64,000 nucleotides of DNA from assembly GCA_018261905.1 (NCBI GenBank), contig JAGTRU010000002.1:62001-126000 (forward strand), given 5' to 3'. Below, one piece after another: positions 8,975-17,043 of this stretch. Positions within the stretch are counted from its first letter, which is position 1; each line of letters begins with the position of its first letter. The DNA comes from Pseudomonadota bacterium. GTDB lineage: Bacteria; Pseudomonadota; Gammaproteobacteria; Burkholderiales; Rhodocyclaceae. The notes below the pieces were generated by a model. The model saw only the letters and a program-made list of their open reading frames with translations, had not been told where the DNA came from and did not search any database. The translations under genes were made by a program, and so were the position numbers.

Positions 8975-9810
8975 TGGTCCAGCTCAGCGAAGGCGAAGTC
9001 TTCAAACGGGCCATCCGCCTGCCGGCCTTTCCCCGCGTCGTAAATGACATCCTGAAAACCCTCGACGACGACAACGCTACCCTCGGCGCCCTGGTCCGCT
9101 TCGTCGAGACCGACCCGGTAATCACCGCCCGCATTATTTCCGCCGCCAACTCGGCCGCCCTCGGCGCCCGCCGTTCGGGCCAGTTACGCAATGTGCAGAT
9201 GGCCATTTCCCTGATCGGCCTCGCCCGCGTCCGGGAAATCGCCCTCGCCGTCAGCCTCGCCGTCTTTGCCCAGCAAAGCCAGATGTCGGCGCACTACTGG
9301 GAACACAGCGTGGCAGTGGCGATTACCGCCCAGGAACTCGGCCGCTTTACCCGTTCTTCGCCCGACTATGCGCTGGTTGCCGGCTTGCTGCACGACATCG
9401 GCCAGCTCTGGATGGCCCGTTTCTATCCGCTCGAATTCCAGATGGTCCGCACCGCCCTCAATGCCGGCCAAGAGAACATCATCGACGTCGAACGCCATTA
9501 TTTCGGCATGGACCACTGCGCCATCGGCGCCCTCCTGGCCAGCCAGTGGGGCCTGCCGCCCCGGGTGGTGGCGGCGATCGGCTTCCATCACGACCCGAGC
9601 CCGGCGCTCGATGACAAGCTGGTGGCCCTGATCCACGTTGCCGAAGTTTTCGCCAACGCCCTCGACCTCACCGAACGCCTGGACAACCAGGTCACGACGC
9701 TGTCGGAAGAGGCCTGCGCGGCGATTGGTCTGAACTGGGAAGAGGATCTCGGCTTCCTGTTCGGCAAGATCGAAGCGCGCACCGAGAACGCCTGCCGGAT
9801 TTTCCGCTGA
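8974..9810 (+). CDS. HDOD domain protein
   Basis: This 278-residue protein is an HDOD domain almost end to end: LPAFPRVVNDILKTLDDD, SAANSAALGARRSGQLRN and AGLLHDIGQLWMARF are family signatures. HDOD proteins are HD-fold relatives used in signalling (chemotaxis, type IV pili, stress), usually without proven hydrolase activity. The ATG at 8974 is chosen because GGAGAAG lies 4-5 bases before it and because it overlaps the upstream stop by one base; the frame extends upstream but only through the preceding gene. It is followed by minC in the same direction after about 100 bp. Confidence 0.88.
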   Translation: MVQLSEGEVFKRAIRLPAFPRVVNDILKTLDDDNATLGALVRFVETDPVITARIISAANSAALGARRSGQLRNVQMAISLIGLARVREIALAVSLAVFAQQSQMSAHYWEHSVAVAITAQELGRFTRSSPDYALVAGLLHDIGQLWMARFYPLEFQMVRTALNAGQENIIDVERHYFGMDHCAIGALLASQWGLPPRVVAAIGFHHDPSPALDDKLVALIHVAEVFANALDLTERLDNQVTTLSEEACAAIGLNWEEDLGFLFGKIEARTENACRIFR

Positions 9811-9911
9811 GCCCCGGCCGCCCCGGGGCGCACCGCGACATTGCCGAATTTCATAAGTCGGGCAGCAGCGTGTGGGATAATCGCGTCCTCCCGCAACAAT
9901 AGCAACAAGGC

Positions 9912-10676
9912 ATGGCAAAAGATTCCGCGATCCAGTTCAAGGGCACGACGCTCAAGATCATCCAGACGCAATTGCGCAGTACCGACCTCGCCCTATTGCA
10001 CACTGCCCTCGGCGAGCTGACCGGCAACAGCCCGGACTTTTTCGAGAACGAACTGGCCGTGCTCGATTTCAGCGAGGCCGTCGACCTGCCGGCCACCGCC
10101 GACTGGACAGCAATTCGCCAACTGCTGCAGGCCTCCGGCCTGCACGCCATCGCCACCCGCGGCCTGCCCGCAGCGCTCGCCGCGGCGGCCGACGCCGCCG
10201 GGCTACCGGCCGTTGGCGCCGAAGCCCTGGGCCGGGTGAGCCGCCCGAAAGCCGCCGACGTGCCGACCGCCCCGCCGCCCGCGCCGGCCGTTGCCGCCCC
10301 GCCGCCGCCCGAGCCGGTCCCGGCCCCGCACACCGTCATTCTCGACAAGCCGCTGCGCTCCGGCCAGCGCTTCTATGCCAAGGGCAGCGACCTGATCGTC
10401 ATGGCAATGATCAGTGCCGGCGCCGAAGTCATCGCCGACGGCAACATCCACGTCTATGCCCCCTTGCGCGGCCGCGCCCTGGCCGGCGCCAGCGGCGACA
10501 AGAACGCCCGTATTTTCACCACCAGCCTGGAAGCCGAACTGGTCTCCGTGGCCGGCCTCTATCGCACCTTCGAAGCCGGGGTACCGGCCGAACTGGCCCG
10601 CCAGCCGGCCACCATCAGCCTGCGCGAAGACGGCGACGGGCTGCGCCTGACGGTAGCGCCCCTGGCCCTGCGGTGA
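9912..10676 (+). CDS. minC: Septum site-determining protein MinC
   Basis: MinC inhibits FtsZ polymerisation away from mid-cell. This 254-residue protein has the N-terminal FtsZ-inhibiting domain (about 1-105), a Pro/Ala-rich linker (about 115-140) and the C-terminal beta-helix domain that dimerises and binds MinD ([40 protein letters not shown]). It heads the canonical minCDE order. GATAAT at 9876-9881 could be a -10 box but has no clear -35 partner. Confidence 0.96.
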   Translation: MAKDSAIQFKGTTLKIIQTQLRSTDLALLHTALGELTGNSPDFFENELAVLDFSEAVDLPATADWTAIRQLLQASGLHAIATRGLPAALAAAADAAGLPAVGAEALGRVSRPKAADVPTAPPPAPAVAAPPPPEPVPAPHTVILDKPLRSGQRFYAKGSDLIVMAMISAGAEVIADGNIHVYAPLRGRALAGASGDKNARIFTTSLEAELVSVAGLYRTFEAGVPAELARQPATISLREDGDGLRLTVAPLALR

Positions 10677-10713
10677 ACCCTTCATTCAAACAACTACCCA
10701 GAGAGAAATTATC

Positions 10714-11529
10714 GTGACCAGAATCGTCGTCGTTACCTCCGGCAAAGGCGGGGTCGGCAAGACCACCACCAGCGCCAGCTTCTCCACCGGCCTCGCGATG
10801 CGCGGCTTCAAGACCGCCGTCATCGACTTCGACGTCGGCCTGCGCAACCTCGACCTGATCATGGGTTGCGAACGCCGCGTCGTCTATGACCTGATCAACG
10901 TCATCAACGGCGAAGCGACGCTGACCCAGGCGCTGATCAAGGACAAGCACTGCGACAACCTCTACGTCCTGCCCGCCTCGCAAACCCGCGACAAGGACGC
11001 GCTGACCGAAGCCGGCGTCGAGAAGGTGATCAAGGAACTGGAACACCAGGGCTTCGACTACATCGTCTGCGATTCGCCGGCCGGTATCGAGTCCGGTGCC
11101 ATCATGGCCCTGACCTTTGCCGACGAGGCGCTCGTCGTCACCAACCCGGAAGTCTCCTCGGTGCGCGACTCCGATCGCATCCTCGGCATCCTCCAGGCCA
11201 AGTCGCGGCGCGCCATCGAAGGTCGCGAACCGGTCAAGGAACACCTGCTCATCACGCGCTACAACCCGGGCCGCGTCGAAGCCGGCGAAATGCTCTCCTA
11301 CAAGGACATCCAGGAAATCCTGCGGGTCCCCATCATCGGCGTCATCCCGGAATCGGAAGAAGTCCTGCAGGCCTCCAACCAGGGCTCGCCGGTCATCCAC
11401 CAGAAGGAAACCGACGCCGCCGAGGCCTATCACGACGTGATCACCCGCTTCCTCGGCGACGACAAGCCGCTGCGCTTCGTCGATTACGTCAAGCCGGGCC
11501 TGCTGAAGCGTCTGTTCGGAGGCAAGTAA
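10714..11529 (+). CDS. minD: Septum site-determining ATPase MinD
   Basis: This 271-residue ParA/MinD-type ATPase binds membrane and recruits MinC. The deviant Walker A motif KGGVGKTT lies near residues 11-18, the switch region at [14 protein letters not shown], and the C-terminal amphipathic membrane-targeting helix at the end ([12 protein letters not shown]). It starts at GTG after a GAGAGAAA ribosome site and lies between minC and minE, separated from minE by a single base. Confidence 0.98.
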   Translation: MTRIVVVTSGKGGVGKTTTSASFSTGLAMRGFKTAVIDFDVGLRNLDLIMGCERRVVYDLINVINGEATLTQALIKDKHCDNLYVLPASQTRDKDALTEAGVEKVIKELEHQGFDYIVCDSPAGIESGAIMALTFADEALVVTNPEVSSVRDSDRILGILQAKSRRAIEGREPVKEHLLITRYNPGRVEAGEMLSYKDIQEILRVPIIGVIPESEEVLQASNQGSPVIHQKETDAAEAYHDVITRFLGDDKPLRFVDYVKPGLLKRLFGGK

Positions 11530-11530
11530 G

Positions 11531-11788
11531 ATGTCACTGCTTTCCATCCTCTTCGGCAACAAGCCGAAAACCGCCCACCTGGCGAAGGAACGCCTGCAAC
11601 TGATCATCGCCCATGAACGCGATGGCGGCGGCAGCAGCGCCAACTTCCTGCCCGACCTGCAGCGCGAGCTGATCGCCGTGATCTCCAAGTACGTCAAGGT
11701 GAACACCGAGGACATCCGCGTTTCCCTGGAAAAACAGGGCAATTACGAAGTCCTGGAAGTCAATATCGTTCTTCCCGAAAAGGGCTGA
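11531..11788 (+). CDS. minE: Cell division topological specificity factor MinE
   Basis: This 85-residue protein stimulates MinD ATPase and drives pole-to-pole oscillation. The N-terminal membrane and MinD-binding part ([20 protein letters not shown]) and the C-terminal dimerisation region ([20 protein letters not shown]) are both present. The start codon comes one base after the minD stop, which implies translational coupling. The length is typical. Confidence 0.98.
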   Translation: MSLLSILFGNKPKTAHLAKERLQLIIAHERDGGGSSANFLPDLQRELIAVISKYVKVNTEDIRVSLEKQGNYEVLEVNIVLPEKG

Positions 11789-11796
11789 GAAGACTA

Positions 11797-11831
11797 GCAT
11801 CGGGGCATTCCGCAACGAGGAACCCCGATGC
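11797..11831 (+). promoter_or_regulatory. Start-codon hairpin before the ClpX-like gene
   Basis: GCATCGGGG (11797-11805) pairs perfectly with CCCCGATGC (11823-11831), giving nine base pairs around a 17-base loop. The 3' arm contains the ATG (11828-11830) of the ClpX-like gene, and the ribosome site GAGGA sits in the loop. In an mRNA from minE this would hide the start codon, so it could be a translational switch. It has no T-run, so it is not an intrinsic terminator. Confidence 0.6.
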
Positions 11832-12826
11832 CTGCCCTGCTCAAACCCAGCGAAATCGTCCGCCTGCTTGCCGAACACGTCGTCGGCCAGGAGGAAGCCA
11901 AAAAGACGCTGGCCGTCGCCATCTATGCCCATTTCCGCCGGATGGCGAACAGCGCCCCGAATGCCGTCGAACTGACCAAGAGCAACATCCTGCTGATCGG
12001 CCCGACCGGCACCGGCAAGACCCTGCTCTGCGAGACCCTGGCGCGCATCCTCGAGGTGCCCTTCGTCACCGCCGACGCCACCTCGCTGGCCCAGACGCAG
12101 TTTGTCGGCGACGAAATCGAAGCCATCCTCCATCGCCTGCTCGACCGGGCCGGCGGCGACCTGGAAAGCGCCCAGCGCGGCATCGTCTTCGTCGATGAAG
12201 TCGACAAATTGAAAGCCAGCGGCGGCCAGGCCAACCCGACCTCCGGCGAGAGCGTCCAGCACGCCCTGCTGAAGATCATGGAGGGTGCCCCGGTGCGTCT
12301 CAAGGACGGCCGCCACATCGACACCACCAACATCCTGTTCATTTGCGGCGGCGCCTTCGTCGGCCTCGACAAGATCCTCACCAAGACCCACTCCTTCGGC
12401 TTCATCTCGACCGGCGAAGGCGGCGACGACCAGAACATCCTCGACCGTCTGAACGCCCGCATCAAGCCCACCGACCTCCTCGAATTCGGTCTGATCCCGG
12501 AATTCGCCGGCCGCCTGCCGATCGTCAGCCGCTTGAACGAGCTGACGCAGGAGATGCTGGTGCGCATCATGACCGAGCCGAAAAACGCCATCTACAAGCA
12601 ATTCGCCGCCATCCTGCACGCCGACAACGTTGAACTGCGCGTCGAACCCGAGGTTTTCCGCCAGATCGCCGAACTGGCAATCGAATACAAGGCCGGGGCG
12701 CGCAGTCTGCGCGGCATTTTCGAGGAAATGATGTGCGACGTGCTGTACGCCGTGCCCGACCACCCGGAAATCCGCCAGGTGGTGATCAGCTCGCTGTTCG
12801 AACCGCCGAAATTGCTAATGGCGTAA
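11828..12826 (+). CDS. ClpX-like AAA+ ATPase lacking the N-terminal zinc domain
   Basis: This 332-residue AAA+ protein resembles ClpX from just before the large ATPase domain to the C-terminus: Walker A GPTGTGKT (58-65), Walker B IVFVDEVDK with Asp123/Glu124, sensor 2 GARSLRG (290-296). Ordinary ClpX is about 420 residues and starts with a four-cysteine zinc domain that binds adaptors; that domain is absent here. The pore loop GYVG of ClpX reads QFVG (91-94), and the ClpP-docking IGF region reads SFGF (189-192). It is therefore a paralogue, possibly with other substrates or a weaker ClpP link. It follows minE by 39 bp in the same direction, with its start codon in a hairpin. Confidence 0.85.
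   Translation: MPALLKPSEIVRLLAEHVVGQEEAKKTLAVAIYAHFRRMANSAPNAVELTKSNILLIGPTGTGKTLLCETLARILEVPFVTADATSLAQTQFVGDEIEAILHRLLDRAGGDLESAQRGIVFVDEVDKLKASGGQANPTSGESVQHALLKIMEGAPVRLKDGRHIDTTNILFICGGAFVGLDKILTKTHSFGFISTGEGGDDQNILDRLNARIKPTDLLEFGLIPEFAGRLPIVSRLNELTQEMLVRIMTEPKNAIYKQFAAILHADNVELRVEPEVFRQIAELAIEYKAGARSLRGIFEEMMCDVLYAVPDHPEIRQVVISSLFEPPKLLMA
12710..12800 (+). repeat. 91-bp direct repeat, intact copy inside the ClpX-like gene
   Basis: This coding segment near the 3' end of the ClpX-like gene recurs at 14965-15055 in the same orientation, with 5 mismatches in 91 bases and no gaps. The two copies bracket the Tim44/TerB gene. Confidence 0.9.
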
Positions 12827-12895
12827 GGATGGCGGCAGTAACCGGCGACCTCCTTGCAAGGCTCGACGCGCCCCCCAACACCAGCGTGCGCATGG

Positions 12896-14752
12896 TCATT
12901 TGAGAAATTCGGAGAGTCGCCCCAGGAGGCCCAGGTGCGCCGCGAGCATCTTGAGAAGTTTTTTCTCCTTCGCGTCGACCTTCCCGTCGGCCAGCATGAG
13001 CTGGACGACATCGCGCAAGAACGACTCCGCCTCGGCCGAGCCCTTCGCCACGGGATTGCTGGCGAGCGCGTCACCCGCCGCATTCAGGGCCAGCTCGACG
13101 TTCTCCCAGGGGATACCCCATCGCCCCGAGGCCATCTGGAGCAGGCACCTCTCCTTCTTGTCGACCTCACCGTCGGCTTTCGCCATCGTCACCATCAGGT
13201 AGATCAGACGCTCACGCTCTTCACGGCCGGGCACATCCTGCGCGATGGAGCCTGCACGCGATACCACAGACGTTTCGCCCTGCGTCCGCCACCACTCCCA
13301 ACTCCCGAAGTCGCGCAACACCCAGTCGGCCTCACCGGCCGAAAGCACCGTGCCGCAGAATTCGCAGGTCGGCTGGCCGTTATCGCTGAGCGGCGCGGCA
13401 CACGATGGGCAGCGGCTGGTCGACATCCCCGACGCGCCAGTCTGCGCCCCGCTACGCCGCTCGAGCAACAGCACATGGCGCTGCGGCTGGCTGGGCACTG
13501 AAGGGGGACGGCCATTCTTCGCGCCGACAGCAATCCTCGCGCTCCAGCGGATCTCCACGGCGGCGACGTTGCGGCCATCTGTCTGACTAAACTGCTGCGT
13601 ATCGACCGCGCCAGCCGCGCACTCGATGAAGTACTTCTGCTTTCCTTGCTCGCCGAGCTGGTCGAGGCCGGCCTTGAGCTTGTCGATAAACGACGGACTG
13701 GCGACCTTGGCGAGCCGTGCCGCATCACCCATAGACTGGGCCTCGACCCACTTCCAGAAGAGCAGCGAGGCACGGTCTTCGAGCACTTGAGTAGTGAGCC
13801 CCGGATCGCTCTTGCGCTGCTGCGCGAAGCCCTTTGGCTCCTTGGAGCGGGACTGGTACTGGGAGCCTTGCGTGATCTCCGCCAGCACCCAGTCGTAAGT
13901 GCCGCTGTTGACGATGGCACCGCAGAACTCGCAGGTGTTCGCCGCACCGCCGGCAAACGGCGCACCGCAGCTTGGACACTTACCCTGGCTGACGTCGCTG
14001 TCGGGCTTTGTTTGTGCGCCGGGCTTGCGCACGAATGTCCAAACCTCGGTGAACCGCTCGGGCCATTTTCGTCGGGCAAGGACGCGTGCTTCGCTGTCGC
14101 TGGCCGTCGCCGGGGCCTCGTCGTCGTGAATCCGCGCGGAAATGCGAACATGCACCGTGTCGAACGCTTCGTTCTGCTCAAGCCGGATGATCTGCAGATC
14201 GAATACCTCAGGATCGGCAACAGCGTCACGCACGCCGACCAGATTCATCAGCCGTAGCTGGGTCGTCAGGCGCTGAAACGTCGCGTCTGACAGGTAGCGA
14301 CGCACCGGTTCGAGGTCGCGCCTGAACCACGCTTCCTGCAACTCGAGGAATTCGCGGCGCGTCCGCTCAAGGAAGTACCCGGGATCAAACTTCGGGTCCC
14401 TCGCCTTGAGCGCGTTCACCCAACCATCGAGCGCAGCGGGGCTGACCTGGGTGCGCTGCTTCGCCTCAGCCCGGTCGATCGCCTTGCGCGTCGAGACGTC
14501 ACCGTCATTCAGCTTATTCCAGACGACGACAGCGATGAAAATGGTGATCGTAAGCGGGATACCCACCTGCGGCTCCTTGACGATCAGCCACCAGAGGATA
14601 TCGACGATGAAGCCATCAATAGCGACGTCACTGTCGCTTGAGGAATTCCCGGAGTCGAAGTTCTCACCTCCGCCGACCCGGGCCAGGGCCTGTGTTGCGG
14701 ACAAGGCAAGGAAGCTGACGACAGCAGGCGACAGTCGCCTTATCCAGCGCAT
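12896..14752 (-). CDS. Exported/membrane Tim44-like, zinc-ribbon and TerB-domain protein
   Basis: This 618-residue protein begins with a signal-like segment (1-25, ending ALARVGGGENF) and a transmembrane span (about 62-80). A Tim44/NTF2-like region follows (about 120-245; FLERTRREFLELQEAWFRRD). A zinc ribbon with cysteines at 259, 262, 274 and 277 comes next, then a second NTF2-like region (about 318-435) and a second ribbon (448, 451, 463, 466). Both ribbons use CPSC and CEFC pairs, which suggests internal duplication. The C-terminus (about 511-618) is TerB-like with two acidic motifs, ADGEVDKKE and ADGKVDAKE. The ATG at 14752 is chosen for the signal segment; the frame is open to 14845. The function is unknown; an envelope stress or metal-linked scaffold is a guess. 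It sits convergent to the ClpX-like gene and appears inserted. Confidence 0.8.
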   Translation of the reverse strand: MRWIRRLSPAVVSFLALSATQALARVGGGENFDSGNSSSDSDVAIDGFIVDILWWLIVKEPQVGIPLTITIFIAVVVWNKLNDGDVSTRKAIDRAEAKQRTQVSPAALDGWVNALKARDPKFDPGYFLERTRREFLELQEAWFRRDLEPVRRYLSDATFQRLTTQLRLMNLVGVRDAVADPEVFDLQIIRLEQNEAFDTVHVRISARIHDDEAPATASDSEARVLARRKWPERFTEVWTFVRKPGAQTKPDSDVSQGKCPSCGAPFAGGAANTCEFCGAIVNSGTYDWVLAEITQGSQYQSRSKEPKGFAQQRKSDPGLTTQVLEDRASLLFWKWVEAQSMGDAARLAKVASPSFIDKLKAGLDQLGEQGKQKYFIECAAGAVDTQQFSQTDGRNVAAVEIRWSARIAVGAKNGRPPSVPSQPQRHVLLLERRSGAQTGASGMSTSRCPSCAAPLSDNGQPTCEFCGTVLSAGEADWVLRDFGSWEWWRTQGETSVVSRAGSIAQDVPGREERERLIYLMVTMAKADGEVDKKERCLLQMASGRWGIPWENVELALNAAGDALASNPVAKGSAEAESFLRDVVQLMLADGKVDAKEKKLLKMLAAHLGLLGRLSEFLK

Positions 14753-14964
14753 CACCGTGCCACTATCCGAAAGAAAATGTTCGCAGTCTTCGGTGACACC
14801 CTGACACCACCGCGCAGCCCGTTCAAGCTGGTCGCTGAGGTGCACGTACTCGGCCCGGCGCTCCGGAAGACAGCAAATTCAAATGACATCCGGCAAGTGT
14901 CTCCGCTCCTGCTTACCGTCGTCAACCAGAAACTCCCCCTTCTTCTCCCACAGGGCCCCTTCTA
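14753..14964. other. Gap with no recognised gene
   Basis: This 212-bp stretch upstream of the Tim44/TerB gene must hold its promoter, but I see no convincing -35/-10 pair and no recognisable coding sequence. Confidence 0.5.
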
Positions 14965-15055
14965 CGCGGCATTTTCGAGGAAATGATGTGCGACGTGCCG
15001 TACGCCGTGCCCGACCAGCCAGAAATCCACCAGGTGGTGATCAGCTCGCGGTTCG
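14965..15055 (+). pseudogene. Decayed fragment of the ClpX-like gene 3' end
   Basis: This segment repeats 12710-12800. It keeps the reading frame (GIFEEMMCDVPYAVPDQP) but four of the five differences change an amino acid (Leu to Pro, His to Gln, Arg to His, Leu to Arg), and homology stops abruptly at both ends. It is a dead remnant, not an expressed gene. From 15056 to 15259 I see no further gene. Confidence 0.85.
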
Positions 15056-15259
15056 GTTCGATCCGCCCCGCCTGCTCACCTAACCAGCGGCACGGCCATC
15101 CCACTCGGCGACCTGGCTGCGGGTCCGCAGCAGGCAGCAAAGTGGGGCAATTTCACTCAATCCTGCTGAAAAATGCGATCGCGGCGGCAATATATCTTTC
15201 CTTTTTTCCCCTGATAAACAATTTGCGAGCCGGCTGGAGATACGAGCATTGAATATTTG

Positions 15260-15547
15260 TCAGCCGGATTGATGCTTCTGAAACTCCCGCCGGCTGGCGC
15301 CCCCTCGGCGATAGCCGCGGATATTGAGACCAGCCAGGACAACTTGCAGGAACATGAGGGCATAGGCCTTGTCATGCCATCCCCATAGCATCCATAAGCC
15401 ATTGCTCAGGAGGAAACACCAGAAGCCGATTTCGCGTCGGCGTTTGGACTGGGCGGCAATGAGCCAGGCCGCCAGAGCCGTAAGCAACATGGCGGGCCAT
15501 TGCAACAATGGCAGAATATCAAAGCCAGCGATCACGTAAATACCCAC
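15260..15547 (-). CDS. Small integral membrane protein
   Basis: This 95-residue protein has about three hydrophobic spans, LLQWPAMLLTALAAWLIAA, then FWCFLLSNGLWMLWGW and AYALMFLQVVLAGLNIRG, joined by a basic loop (QSKRRRE). The pattern and the closing NIRGY are reminiscent of small PnuC-like or YgjV-like inner-membrane proteins, but I cannot name the family. It lies next to the clpX-like remnant and is transcribed away from it. No operon partner is evident. Confidence 0.6.
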   Translation of the reverse strand: MGIYVIAGFDILPLLQWPAMLLTALAAWLIAAQSKRRREIGFWCFLLSNGLWMLWGWHDKAYALMFLQVVLAGLNIRGYRRGGASRREFQKHQSG

Positions 15548-15771
15548 ACAGGCAAATCAATTGCGCGACGTCTTTTGCAGATTTTGACCACAAGTGCCGA
15601 CCTGCACATTGCCGAAAAGCCATCTAGCCGGGGACAGTGTGTCGTATTCCCCCTTCCGGCAGGTGCCATCCGGTGGGCCGATCCGGGTTCGCAGGCAAGT
15701 AGCGGCCGAAGTGACGGCACCACGATAGCCGGTCCGTTCATGGCGCCGGGGCGCCCTGCAGCAGGTCTTCC

Positions 15772-16098
15772 TTAGCGCTTCAATGCCTCTTCCAGTTGCG
15801 CCTTGTTCATCCGCGAGCGGCCGGTCACGCCGCGCTGGCTCGCCTCGTTCCGCAATTGGGCCAATGTTCGCCCACCCGGCCCCGAATGCGAGCGCAGGCC
15901 GCCGCGCCGGCCGGCAGAAATATCGTTGATCGACGAAGCGCTCACCTCGGTGGCTTCGCCATGCTGGGCCCGCTCCTTATTGACGGTACGCGCCGCAATC
16001 TCCACCGCCACTTTGGGGGCCTCGCCACGTTCGAGGAGGCTGTCCTTGATGTGCATATACTGGCGTTCACGCTTGGCGCTCCATGAGTTCTTTGGCAT
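15772..16098 (-). CDS. Rho-N-type, plasmid-stabilisation-like small basic protein
   Basis: This 108-residue basic protein starts at ATG 16098 after a strong AAGGAG. The first half (MPKNSWSAKRERQYMHIKDS, then AARTVNKERAQHGEA) matches a widespread family annotated as plasmid stabilisation protein or ChaB/Rho-N-related. The C-terminus (LAQLRNEASQRGV, then MNKAQLEEALKR) looks like a Rho N-terminal (SAP-like) nucleic-acid-binding motif. The role is probably DNA or RNA binding under stress; the annotation name is historical. Neighbours are stress-type genes. Confidence 0.8.
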   Translation of the reverse strand: MPKNSWSAKRERQYMHIKDSLLERGEAPKVAVEIAARTVNKERAQHGEATEVSASSINDISAGRRGGLRSHSGPGGRTLAQLRNEASQRGVTGRSRMNKAQLEEALKR

Positions 16099-16185
16099 TT
16101 CAGCTCCTTCTTTGAATAGTGCCAATCATTTGCCGAAGCCCAACCACGCCCGGTGAGCCGGGCACGCTTGGGCCGCAGACAGAAA

Positions 16186-16587
16186 TCAGGTGCGTGTATC
16201 CAGCGGCGGAGTCGTTCGGTAGTAGGCGTCGATACCGGCAGCCCAGCTCGCATCGGCCATATTCGGCCAGTTGTCGGCATCGAATCCGGACGCGTTCTTC
16301 AGGCGTTCTTCATCGGTATCCATGACAAAGCGCTTGTTTTCGGTATCGACCGTCAGGGCGCTCCAAGGTACGGCAAAAAGCTTTTCGCCGAGGCTGAGGA
16401 AGCCGCCGAAGGACAGCACGGCGTAGCAAACCTTACCGTTTTCGATGTCCAGCATGAGTTCCTTGATGCTGCCGAGCTTTTCGCCTTTCGGGTTGTACAC
16501 GTCGTCGCCATTGAGCGTACTGGCGCTGAGTACTCTTGAGCTAAGGCGACCGGCATTGATTACGGCGGTGTTGATCATATCGTTCAT
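16186..16587 (-). CDS. PRC-barrel domain protein
   Basis: This 133-residue protein carries one PRC-barrel: VLSASTLNGDDVYNPKGEKL, then IKELMLDIENGKVCYAVLSFGG and GEKLFAVPWSAL. PRC barrels occur in photosynthetic reaction-centre H subunits and RimM, and as stand-alone stress proteins in many proteobacteria, which is the likely case here. It is cytoplasmic or membrane-associated. It sits between the Rho-N-like gene and csbD on the same strand, with separate gaps of about 90 and 60 bp. Confidence 0.85.
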   Translation of the reverse strand: MNDMINTAVINAGRLSSRVLSASTLNGDDVYNPKGEKLGSIKELMLDIENGKVCYAVLSFGGFLSLGEKLFAVPWSALTVDTENKRFVMDTDEERLKNASGFDADNWPNMADASWAAGIDAYYRTTPPLDTRT

Positions 16588-16645
16588 TTGATACTCCTGA
16601 ATTTACTTGGGCATTGGCCGTAGATTCCGCCAAGGTTTCGAACGC

Positions 16646-16831
16646 TTATTTCCTCTGGCTGGCATCCTTGATGCCTTCTTTCAGGTCGCCGTAGGCTGCC
16701 TGGGCTTTACCGCCGGATTTTTGTATCTTTCCTTTCAACTCCAGATTGTCGTTGCCAACGAGGTTGCCGGCGACTTCCTTGACTTTGCCTTTGGCTTCTT
16801 CGAGACGACCCTTGGCTTGATCCTTGTTCAT
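16646..16831 (-). CDS. CsbD family stress protein
   Basis: This 61-residue hydrophilic protein begins MNKDQAKGRLEEAKGKVKE and continues with GNLVGNDNLELKGKIQKSGG, which is the CsbD signature. CsbD-like proteins are general-stress proteins of unknown mechanism, probably partly disordered. The ATG at 16831 follows GGAG with 6 bases between; the frame is open upstream to 17059 but that stretch overlaps the divergent esterase gene. Confidence 0.9.
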   Translation of the reverse strand: MNKDQAKGRLEEAKGKVKEVAGNLVGNDNLELKGKIQKSGGKAQAAYGDLKEGIKDASQRK

Positions 16832-17043
16832 GGTTAGCTCCTGAGAATGAAATTGATGGTGGGCGTCAATGCCGAAAATGCGATCCGGCACCTGAGTTGA
16901 AGAGCTTAGGCCGGGCCTTTTCGGTAATCTGTGCGCTGGCCCCCATAGCGCCCAGGCTCGGAAAATGTGGGGTAGCAGACGGAGACGACAAGGCCCTGGC
17001 TCGATAATCGGCCGACAGATCGAACCCGTTCGAGAGAAAACAA

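Noticed and set aside
9841..9881. Promoter before minC (TTGCCG ... GATAAT)
   Set aside because: The spacing between the boxes is 29 bases, far from the 16-18 needed.
15532..15771. Possible coding remnant or transposase end between the small membrane protein and Rho-N-like genes
   Set aside because: Only a 69-codon frame without recognisable family; no inverted terminal repeats. I see nothing supportable in this 224-bp gap.
16148..16163. GCCCGG/CCGGGC hairpin after the PRC-barrel gene
   Set aside because: Six-bp stem without a T-run on either strand; too weak to call a terminator.
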